22,509 nt of DNA from Spirochaetia bacterium (GCA_900769985.1 CAAGIS010000209.1:1-22509); one strand, 5' to 3'. Counted from the stretch's first letter, positions 17,372 through 22,364 are shown. Notes: a model not told the origin generated them from the sequence alone. Numbers and translations: made by a program.

Positions 17372-18997
17372 TTAGTAAACTTTTAAAATTTCAGAAAGAC
17401 GTTCTTTGCCGATGATTTTCATAAAGTTGGCAAGGCGCGGTCCCTGATTTTTGTTGATTAAAGCCTGATATAATCCTGAAAACAAAAGCTTTGCATCAAT
17501 TCCAAGTTCTGTTGCAATATCGTACATAGCCTGCTGACATTCTTTGTCCTGAGCATAAGTGTCAAGTTTTGGAACAACTTCGTCGCGAACACGTTTTACT
17601 GCATCAAGAACAGCACCGCTTAAATCTGCTTTTGAACCATCGCTTCTGATTGAAAAACAGAATTCTTCTGCGCAAGTCGGGGCTGAATTTGTAATCCAGA
17701 ATAATGCACATTCTGCACGACGTCGAAGGCGTTCTTCCTGTTCAGGTTTTACATCGCCTAAAGATTTTATTACGGCATCGATGTCGCCTGAATAAGTCTG
17801 GAGCAAAGTAGTAAGCATGCGGAACGTAATTTGATAAGGCATTACTTCTGGAATTTTACCATCTGTTTGCGAAAGAATGTAAATGCGTTTTTCTTTGTTG
17901 TATTGGTCTTCGTTTTTTGCCTTGTCGATGCCGTAAACGATTCGTTCTGTCTTGTCATAGTCTTCGTAAACTTTTAAAACATCGAGGTCAAACGAAATTG
18001 CAAATTCTGTATTTGGTCTTGTTCCTGCAAAAATGTAGCGTAAAACTTCTGCCTGGTAAACATCAAGTGCATCAGGCAAAGCGATGACTTTTCCTTTTGA
18101 AGATGACATTTTGCCGGGAACACCTTTTAAATTTACAAAGTCGTAGCGCATTGTAATAGGTGCATCCCAATTGTAAATTTTTTTAGAAACGAGTTTTGCT
18201 GTGTCGTAAGAACCGCCCGGACTTATGTGGTCTTTTCCGCCTGGCTCAAAAATTACTTTTTCTTCGTTCCATCTCATAGGCCAGTCTACTCGCCAGCCGA
18301 GTTTTGCACCTTTAAATGTCCTGATATCTGCTGTTTCGCAGTTGCCACATTCGCATTTATAAGAAATACCGTATTCGCCATCGTAGTCTGTAATTTCTGT
18401 CGTGTCTTTAGAACACTTGCCACAGAAAATTGCAACTGGCCAGTATTTATCTTCAGGTTTCATTCTGTGCTGTTCGTCACGGTATTCGTTAAGACATTCT
18501 TTTATCAGGTCGCGGTTCTGCATGGCTTTTTTTATGCCTTCGACATATTTGTTTGCACGGTAGCGGCTTGCCTGATATAGAAACTCAGGATAGATTCCGA
18601 CTCGCGGAAGCTGCTGTTCTATGTCAACTTCGTGATGGCGTGCGTAGTTTTCGTTCCGCTTTGTCGTGTCAGGAACTTCTGTGATAGGGTAGCGCAGGTA
18701 TTTTTCGAGAACTTCCGGTTCTGGCATATTTGCAGGAACTTTACGAAATACATCATAGTCGTCCCATGAGTAGATGAACCGGACATTTTTGCCGCGGTCT
18801 TTTAATGCTCGTACAACTAAGTCAACTGTAATTATTTCGCGGAAGTTGCCAAGGTGAACTGTTCCCGACGGAGTAATTCCCGAAGCGCAAGTATATAAAT
18901 CTAAATCGCCTTTTTCGCGGATAATTTTGTCTGCCATTTGATCTGCCCAATGGCAAAGCAACGGATCTTTCTGATTATTATTTTCGTTAGCACTCAT
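17372..18997 (-). CDS. lysS: Class I lysyl-tRNA synthetase
   Basis: Charges tRNA-Lys with lysine. This is the class I (archaeal-type, LysK) enzyme that spirochaetes use in place of class II LysRS. Seen here: the HIGH-like motif in GTVHLGNFREI, the KMSKS-like loop PGKMSSSKGK, a zinc-like cysteine set (CGKCSKDT and CECGNC), and a helical C-terminal anticodon-binding domain. With ATG 18997 the protein has 541 residues, the usual size. The frame is open further upstream to 19087, but those codons lie in a tandem DNA repeat and cover the promoter, so they are not used. A TATAAT box 9 bases before ATG and no Shine-Dalgarno site indicate a leaderless or near-leaderless message. A small outer-membrane protein gene follows. 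Confidence 0.95.
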   Translation of the reverse strand: MSANENNNQKDPLLCHWADQMADKIIREKGDLDLYTCASGITPSGTVHLGNFREIITVDLVVRALKDRGKNVRFIYSWDDYDVFRKVPANMPEPEVLEKYLRYPITEVPDTTKRNENYARHHEVDIEQQLPRVGIYPEFLYQASRYRANKYVEGIKKAMQNRDLIKECLNEYRDEQHRMKPEDKYWPVAIFCGKCSKDTTEITDYDGEYGISYKCECGNCETADIRTFKGAKLGWRVDWPMRWNEEKVIFEPGGKDHISPGGSYDTAKLVSKKIYNWDAPITMRYDFVNLKGVPGKMSSSKGKVIALPDALDVYQAEVLRYIFAGTRPNTEFAISFDLDVLKVYEDYDKTERIVYGIDKAKNEDQYNKEKRIYILSQTDGKIPEVMPYQITFRMLTTLLQTYSGDIDAVIKSLGDVKPEQEERLRRRAECALFWITNSAPTCAEEFCFSIRSDGSKADLSGAVLDAVKRVRDEVVPKLDTYAQDKECQQAMYDIATELGIDAKLLFSGLYQALINKNQGPRLANFMKIIGKERLSEILKVY

Positions 18998-19006
18998 AAT
19001 TTTGAC

Positions 19007-19035
19007 ATTATATAGTATACGGGGGTTTAAGTCCA
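19007..19035 (-). promoter_or_regulatory. lysS promoter, probably near-leaderless
   Basis: On the minus strand TGGACT (19035-19030, 4 of 6), a 17-base spacer and a perfect TATAAT (19012-19007), then nine bases to ATG 18997. Confidence 0.65.
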
Positions 19036-19040
19036 TTGGC

Positions 19041-19269
19041 GCTCGTAAATTTCCTTTCCTTACAAACACTGATTTAACTCGCGCCACGAGAATTGCGCAG
19101 AGACAATTCTCTGTGTGGAGTTGGAGCGGTGAGATTGTGCGCTCGTAAATTTCCTTTCCTTACAAACACTGATTTAACTCGCGCCACGAGAATTGCGCAG
19201 GGCAATTCTCTGTGTAGTTTTGGAACGACCAGACTGTGCGCTCGTAAATTTCCTTTCCTTACAATCACA
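19041..19269. repeat. Tandem 100-bp repeat, 2.3 copies
   Basis: Copies at 19041-19140 and 19141-19239 and a partial third at 19240-19269, each beginning GCTCGTAAATTTCCTTTCCT. The first half is nearly identical between copies; the last quarter diverges. Each full copy holds a hairpin: GAGAATTG / CAATTCTC at 19088-19111 in copy 1, lengthened to GAGAATTGC / GCAATTCTC in copy 2. A degenerate relative of the 30-bp head (GCGCTTGTAAATTTTAAG) lies at about 9816-9847. Open frames across the repeats on both strands are by-products of the repeat. Confidence 0.85.
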
Positions 19270-19372
19270 GATTGTTCGTAACTAACGCTGTTCAGTTTTA
19301 AGCGTGAAGACCGTCAGGTCTGAAACAATTCTTGTGACAAAAATATTGTTTATAGAAATATTGTTTATAGAT

Positions 19373-19401
19373 TTGACGAAAAAGCGTGTTGGTGGTATAT
19401 T
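19373..19401 (+). promoter_or_regulatory. Antitoxin-RNA promoter, cassette 1
   Basis: TTGACG, 17-base spacer, TATATT. The same promoter, with nearly the same spacer, recurs at 19880-19908 and 22330-22358. A 15-bp tandem duplication (AATATTGTTTATAGA-like) lies just upstream. Confidence 0.85.
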
Positions 19402-19407
19402 AAAAGA

Positions 19408-19590
19408 AAGGGATGACGGTGTGTATGATTATTTCATACACACGGCAAACGGTTGAGTCAAGGCTTTAAGCGTAAGCGTGCCTTGACCAACCGTAACTGC
19501 CCGAACATTTGGTCATCTCCACGAGTTACTTTTTGTCCTAAAAGGACGCAAGACCGCTACAGTGGGTCAGACTGGGCGGTCATTTTTTTT
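19408..19590 (+). ncRNA. Candidate type I antitoxin RNA, cassette 1
   Basis: Expected transcript of about 180 bases from the promoter at 19373-19401 to the terminator GACCGC...GCGGTC (19552-19581) plus eight T. It has no credible coding frame. Compared with cassettes 2 and 3 it carries an 82-base insertion (19414-19495) with two strong hairpins: a 10-bp stem at 19419-19443 and a nested stem at 19449-19494. After the insertion it rejoins the shared TGCCCGA...ATCTCCAC block. Its 3' end converges on the small peptide gene at 19596-19685. The antitoxin role is inferred from this arrangement. Confidence 0.7.
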
Positions 19591-19595
19591 CTCTT

Positions 19596-19685
19596 CTACT
19601 TATAAAGGTAGGAAAGAACTGCAATAATTGTGCAGATTACTGTTGCTACGCATGCAACAACAGCAATAAATCTGTCAAAATTCAT
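19596..19685 (-). CDS. Small membrane-span peptide, probable type I toxin (cassette 1)
   Basis: A 29-residue peptide starting MNFDRFIAVV and ending IAVLSYLYK, with one hydrophobic helix covering nearly its whole length and a short basic tail. The Shine-Dalgarno site GGGAGG (19699-19694) is strong, eight bases before ATG. Its own promoter is TATACA-17-TATAGT at 19801-19773. The leader contains CTCCCG that can pair with the Shine-Dalgarno CGGGAG, and a CCAG-TTTT-CTGG hairpin between them, as in type I toxin mRNAs whose ribosome site is hidden by folding. It is convergent to the terminated RNA at 19408-19590. The ending matches the peptides of cassettes 2 and 3 (LSYL). Toxicity is inferred from Fst/TxpA/Hol-Tox-like architecture. 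Confidence 0.72.
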   Translation of the reverse strand: MNFDRFIAVVACVATVICTIIAVLSYLYK

Positions 19686-19772
19686 TGCACGAACCTCCCG
19701 TCAAATTAATCAACCAGTTTTCTGGCTGTCAGAGTCGGGAGACGGCCGCCTGTAAGGGCATTCCCAAGAATA

Positions 19773-19801
19773 ACTATAGCACATATATTCTATTTTGTAT
19801 A
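19773..19801 (-). promoter_or_regulatory. Toxin promoter, cassette 1
   Basis: On the minus strand TATACA (19801-19796), 17-base spacer and TATAGT (19778-19773). The same TATACA-17-TATATT promoter occurs in cassette 2. Confidence 0.65.
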
Positions 19802-19879
19802 GTGAAATTGTTTTAGTATCGGATTTTTATGTAATATTGATTTGGTATATGGTGACTTTTTATTTTGCGCTATATTGAT

Positions 19880-19908
19880 TTGACGAAAAAACAGATTGGT
19901 GGTATATT
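19880..19908 (+). promoter_or_regulatory. Antitoxin-RNA promoter, cassette 2
   Basis: TTGACG, 17-base spacer ending TTGGTGG, TATATT; the copy matching cassettes 1 and 3. Confidence 0.85.
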
Positions 19909-19914
19909 AAAAAG

Positions 19915-20004
19915 AAAGGGAGTGCCCGACTCCGTCGGTCGTCTCCACATTAGTGCTATAAAGCCGTCCAATGTATTGCGAACGTATGGGCGGCTTTACT
20001 TTTT
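19915..20004 (+). ncRNA. Candidate type I antitoxin RNA, cassette 2
   Basis: A transcript of about 90 bases from the promoter at 19880-19908 to the terminator AAGCCGTCC (19961-19969) / GGGCGGCTT (19988-19996) and a T-rich tail. Its 5' part can form CCGAC-TCC-GTCGG and then presents GTCTCCAC, which could pair with the GGGAGG ribosome site of the toxin mRNA. The terminator lies inside the convergent peptide gene, so the RNA is also directly complementary to the 3' part of the toxin message. Confidence 0.72.
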
Positions 20005-20093
20005 AACTCTTTTCTATTTTTTAGGTAAGAAAGGGTTGTCAGAATGAGAACGGCTAAATTAATAGCCAACGAAAGAATTTCGTATAAAGTCAT
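19956..20093 (-). CDS. Hol-Tox-like small membrane peptide, probable type I toxin (cassette 2)
   Basis: A 45-residue peptide beginning MTLYEILSLAINLAVLILTT and continuing LSYLKNRKE. The start MxxYExLSL, a single hydrophobic helix and a basic tail are the pattern of the small putative holin-like toxins (Hol-Tox family, known mainly from Firmicutes). GGGAGG (20108-20103) lies nine bases before ATG. The promoter is TATACA-17-TATATT at 20207-20179. The leader has CTCCC able to pair with the ribosome site and a CCGG-TTTTA-CCGG hairpin. The last 16 or so codons run through the antitoxin terminator: cassette 3 has a TAA at the matching place, whereas here one extra base gives TTA and an extended tail. 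The family call is from memory of the motif. Confidence 0.75.
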   Translation of the reverse strand: MTLYEILSLAINLAVLILTTLSYLKNRKELKSKAAHTFAIHWTAL

Positions 20094-20178
20094 TCCGCAA
20101 AGCCTCCCTTTTTCAAATTCCGGTAAAACCGGTTGAGTTCGGGAGACGCAGCCTTGGAATCAGGCACTTCCAAAAATC

Positions 20179-20207
20179 AATATAGCACTTTCGTTTAGAT
20201 TTGTATA
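20179..20207 (-). promoter_or_regulatory. Toxin promoter, cassette 2
   Basis: On the minus strand TATACA (20207-20202), 17-base spacer and TATATT (20184-20179), within the shared sequence GTGCTATATTGATTT. Confidence 0.65.
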
Positions 20208-20269
20208 GTAATTTGTGTAGAGATGTTTGAGTTTTTTTGCTTTTACGGTTTTATATTATTTAATCATAT

Positions 20270-20298
20270 TTGCATTTACGCGAAATTTGAGATACAAT
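20270..20298 (+). promoter_or_regulatory. Candidate promoter of the DGR variable gene
   Basis: TTGCAT, 17-base spacer and TACAAT (20293-20298). A second option is TTGACA at 20313-20318 with a poor TAGCGT at 17 bases, ending directly at the heptamer repeats. Either gives a leader of about 180-220 bases containing the repeats and a terminator-like hairpin. Confidence 0.45.
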
Positions 20299-20343
20299 AA
20301 ATAAGTATGCTATTGACACAAAAATCGGAAAAGAGTAGCGTTT

Positions 20344-20392
20344 CTCAGTTCTCAGTTCTCAGTTCTCAGTTCTCAGTTCTCAGTTCTCAGTT
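20344..20392. repeat. Seven tandem CTCAGTT heptamers
   Basis: Seven perfect copies of CTCAGTT with no spacers, 133 bases before the variable lipoprotein start and just after candidate promoter elements. Such perfect short tandem repeats are prone to slipped-strand changes in copy number. Confidence 0.97.
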
Positions 20393-20447
20393 CTCTAGGC
20401 GAAGAATATACAGATAACAAATTTATAACAATAGTTGAAAATTTAAG

Positions 20448-20492
20448 AAGGCACAGGACTCTGCTTTGCCGGCGGAGGACTGTGCCTTTTTT
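20448..20492 (+). terminator. Terminator-like hairpin in the variable-gene leader (possible attenuator)
   Basis: Stem AAGGCACAG (20448-20456) / CTGTGCCTT (20480-20488) encloses, across a symmetrical GA/GA internal loop, a second stem CTCTGC / GCGGAG; six T follow. It sits 33 bases before the start of the lipoprotein gene, with no room for a convincing promoter between. Read-through would be needed to express the gene. Confidence 0.8.
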
Positions 20493-20524
20493 GTTTTAAA
20501 TAATTTTTACCAAGAGAGGTATTT

Positions 20525-21463
20525 ATGAAAAAAAACAGATGGATTGCCGCACTTGCGGTAATGGTACTGGTGTTTGCAGTTGCAGGATGTTCAGATCCTT
20601 CATCAGGAGGAAGTGAAAATTTGTCTGGAGCAGGTAACAGCAGTGGGAACATTCCAGAAGGCTTTGTAAAAGTAAAAGGAACCGCCATCACAGGAAGCGA
20701 AAGCTGGACACCGACTTCAGATGTATTTGTAAGCGGAAGAAGCATTACAATTCCTGATATGTATGTATGCGACCACGAAGTAACCCAGGCAGAATACGAA
20801 AAATACTGCAAGTACGGTTCATCAAGTCCAAGTTCAAGTCTCGGAGATGGAGATAACTATCCGGCTTATTATGTAAACTGGTACGATGCAATAGTTTACT
20901 GTAATCTGCGTTCAATTAACGAAGGATTGACCCCTGCCTATAAGATTGGAGAAGAAACAGATCCTGCAAAATGGAGCGGAATAGTCGGAGATTCTGTAAA
21001 CGGATACTGCGGACCATCATCTAGCAACAGTACATGGGATGAACTGACTTATGACAAAGAAGCCAATGGCTACCGACTGCCAACAGAAGCAGAGTGGGAA
21101 TACATAGCAAGGGAATCAGGCACTTCAACTACAACCTACAGCGGAAGCGATACAATAGATGATGTAGCATGGTATTCAAGTAACAGTAGCAGTAAAACCC
21201 ACGAAGTAAAAGGCAAGAATGCAAACTCGCTTGACATATACGACATGAGCGGAAACGTGTATGAATGGTGTTACGACTGGTACGGCAGTGTAAACAGCAG
21301 CACCGCCGACACCGGCGCGTCTTCTGGTTCTAACCGCGTGCGGCGTGGCGGCTCTTGTCGCGGCAGTGCTTCCGGCTGTGCCGTGTCTTACCGGAGCAGC
21401 TACGACCCGTCCAACCGCGTCAGCTACTGCGGTTGCCGTGTTGTGCGTTCCAGTTCTAAATAA
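20525..21463 (+). CDS. DGR-diversified lipoprotein with FGE-type C-type-lectin fold
   Basis: A 312-residue lipoprotein. The signal peptide ends in the lipobox VAGC, so the protein is lipid-anchored and likely surface-facing. The body is a formylglycine-generating-enzyme/sulfatase-modifying-factor type domain: YVCDHEVTQAEYEKYC, YPAYYVNWYDAIVYCN, YRLPTEAEWEYIA and LDIYDMSGNVYEWCYDWYG. The C-terminal 49 codons (263-311) are a variable repeat matched by the template at 21989-22135. This is the architecture of TvpA, the DGR variable protein of Treponema denticola, and the fold is used as a binding scaffold, not as an enzyme. The Shine-Dalgarno site GAGAGG is five bases upstream. The C-terminus is GC-rich relative to its surroundings. 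Ligand unknown. Confidence 0.92.
   Translation: MKKNRWIAALAVMVLVFAVAGCSDPSSGGSENLSGAGNSSGNIPEGFVKVKGTAITGSESWTPTSDVFVSGRSITIPDMYVCDHEVTQAEYEKYCKYGSSSPSSSLGDGDNYPAYYVNWYDAIVYCNLRSINEGLTPAYKIGEETDPAKWSGIVGDSVNGYCGPSSSNSTWDELTYDKEANGYRLPTEAEWEYIARESGTSTTTYSGSDTIDDVAWYSSNSSSKTHEVKGKNANSLDIYDMSGNVYEWCYDWYGSVNSSTADTGASSGSNRVRRGGSCRGSASGCAVSYRSSYDPSNRVSYCGCRVVRSSSK
21311..21457 (+). repeat. DGR variable repeat (VR)
   Basis: 147 bp, aligned without gaps to the template at 21989-22135. I count 25 differences, of which 22 are at template adenines (to G, T or C). The other three are G to T, T to G and, near the end, C to T. The first 28 and last about 20 bases are nearly invariant, as expected for the boundaries of mutagenic homing. 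Changed codons are mainly AAC/AAT Asn codons of the template. Confidence 0.95.
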
Positions 21464-21474
21464 ATTTAAAAAAA

Positions 21475-21487
21475 AGCCCTACGGGCT
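21475..21487. promoter_or_regulatory. Hairpin just downstream of VR
   Basis: AGCCC-TAC-GGGCT flanked by A-runs, 17 bases after VR. In the Bordetella phage BPP-1 DGR a hairpin/cruciform immediately after VR is needed for efficient retrohoming; this may be its counterpart, or a minus-strand terminator (eight T follow on that strand). Confidence 0.55.
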
Positions 21488-21490
21488 AAA

Positions 21491-21559
21491 AAACAATTAA
21501 CGGAACCGCCGGTGCCGCCTAAAGCGGCACATAAAGGCGGTGGAGTAAATTGTTTTTTT
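21491..21559 (+). terminator. Large nested hairpin with T-run after the variable gene
   Basis: Three nested stems: AAACAATT / AATTGTTT, ACCGCC / GGCGGT and GTGCCGC / GCGGCAC around loop CTAAA, followed by a T-run to 21559. It can end the lipoprotein message and could also extrude as a cruciform next to VR. Confidence 0.75.
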
Positions 21560-21575
21560 AGGAAAATGTAAAATT

Positions 21576-21590
21576 CCGCGCATAGCGCGG
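21576..21590. other. Short perfect GC hairpin
   Basis: CCGCGC-ATA-GCGCGG, 30 bases before the start of the 110-aa gene; role unknown, possibly a leader element. Confidence 0.5.
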
Positions 21591-21620
21591 TCGAAAATAA
21601 TTTTAATAAGGACATAATTT

Positions 21621-21953
21621 ATGGAAGAAAGGTTTGAACTGGATAATAATTTGTCCGTTACCGTAAAAAGTGAGTCAGACGGGATTGAAACAAAATACAG
21701 ATTTACTTTTACAGATGGTAATACAAAACAAGAAGGCACAATATCAATTACTGTAAATAATTTTGAGTCAGTTCCTTTTGATGATTATACAGCACTTGAT
21801 ATTGCAGCAGAAAAAAGTTCAAAATCATTTGATGAGTTTTTTGCAACTTTAAAAGATGTTTCTAAAATTGGCGATTATAAAAATATTGCAAAATTCTTAC
21901 CAATTGCCATAACAGAATTTAGGGATATGCAAAAAAGAAAAGCAAAAAAATAA
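21621..21953 (+). CDS. Uncharacterised protein between VR and TR
   Basis: A 110-residue protein with an AAGGA Shine-Dalgarno site nine or so bases before ATG. The first half is predicted beta-rich (LSVTVKSES, TKYRFTFTDG, GTISITVNNF); the second half is helical and ends in a Lys-rich tail (MQKRKAKK). It has no signal peptide or membrane span. It occupies the place where many DGRs encode the Avd accessory protein, but the beta-rich half does not look like the basic four-helix Avd, so I do not call it avd. It may be a new accessory factor, a nucleic-acid-binding protein, or an unrelated passenger. Its AT-rich base composition differs from the GC-rich VR and TR flanking it. Confidence 0.7.
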   Translation: MEERFELDNNLSVTVKSESDGIETKYRFTFTDGNTKQEGTISITVNNFESVPFDDYTALDIAAEKSSKSFDEFFATLKDVSKIGDYKNIAKFLPIAITEFRDMQKRKAKK

Positions 21954-21988
21954 TTTAAAAAGGCTTAAGTCCGAATAAAAAGGTATTG

Positions 21989-22135
21989 ACCGGCGCGTCT
22001 TCTGGTTCTAACCGCGTACAACGTGGCGGCTCTTGGAACAACAATGCTTCCAACTGTGCCGTGTCTAACCGGAACAACAACAACCCGAACAACCGCAACA
22101 ACAACTACGGTTTCCGTGTTGTGCGTTCCAGCTCT
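21989..22135 (+). other. DGR template repeat (TR)
   Basis: 147 bp, the non-mutated template for the VR at 21311-21457. It has 15 AAC/AAT codons in the VR frame and reads RGGSWNNNASNC and NRNNNNPNNRNNNYGFRVV, the classic Asn-rich TR translation of FGE-type DGR proteins. No protein-fold body or start codon precedes it, so it is a template and not a second copy of the gene. It lies 35 bases after the 110-aa gene and is followed by a structured, terminated segment. Confidence 0.95.
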
Positions 22136-22146
22136 TAAAGCTACAC

Positions 22147-22301
22147 AGGCGGCAGGTAATAACCGTAATCCGCCTTAAAACTTTTAGAACCGGACTTTTG
22201 CCTGCAGGGTACGGTTTTTCCGTACAATGCAAATGCTTTTGCCGGACTTGTGCTGGTAGCCCACAGGTCGCCCCTTGCGAACGCTCAAGTCCGGCTTTTT
22301 T
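22147..22301 (+). ncRNA. Structured 3' segment of the TR transcript with terminator
   Basis: Three hairpins follow TR: AGGCGG / CCGCCT (22147-22175), GTACGG-TTTTT-CCGTAC (22209-22225), and a 10-bp terminator stem GCCGGACTTG / CAAGTCCGGC (22241-22295) with six T. CCGGACTT occurs twice (22190-22197 and 22242-22249), so the terminator 3' arm has two possible partners. DGR template RNAs extend past TR into structured sequence needed for priming; here that RNA seems to end before any reverse-transcriptase gene. Confidence 0.65.
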
Positions 22302-22329
22302 ATTTTGTGCTATATTGATTTTTATAGAT

Positions 22330-22358
22330 TTGACGAAAAAGCGAGTTGGTGGTATATT
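22330..22358 (+). promoter_or_regulatory. Antitoxin-RNA promoter, cassette 3
   Basis: TTGACG, 17-base spacer, TATATT; preceded by GTGCTATATTGATTT as in cassette 2. Confidence 0.85.
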
Positions 22359-22364
22359 AAAAAA

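Noticed and set aside
18998..19087. 30-residue N-terminal extension of LysRS
   Set aside because: It is encoded by repeat and promoter DNA and is absent from the normal class I LysRS size.
19041..19269. CRISPR-like array or a coding gene across the 100-bp repeats
   Set aside because: The units abut without unique spacers, and the open frames on both strands simply follow the repeat; the minus-strand frame covers the lysS promoter.
20224..20300. 25-codon hydrophobic frame MFEFFCFYGF on the plus strand
   Set aside because: No ribosome site, and it overlaps a candidate promoter; probably chance in AT-rich DNA.
20344..20392. CRISPR array or origin iterons
   Set aside because: The units are 7 bp with no spacers, unlike CRISPR; no replication gene is nearby to support iterons.
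20525..21463. Reading the FGE-domain lipoprotein as a sulfatase-activating enzyme
   Set aside because: The C-terminus is a DGR variable repeat and the protein is a lipoprotein, so the fold is a binding scaffold; there is no sulfatase nearby.
21621..21953. Calling the 110-aa protein Avd
   Set aside because: Position fits, but the predicted beta-rich N-terminal half does not fit a four-helix bundle and no Avd motif is visible.
21989..22135. TR as a truncated second copy (pseudogene) of the lipoprotein
   Set aside because: Its similarity ends exactly at the VR boundaries, nothing of the domain body precedes it, and the differences are almost all at its adenines, which fits a template.
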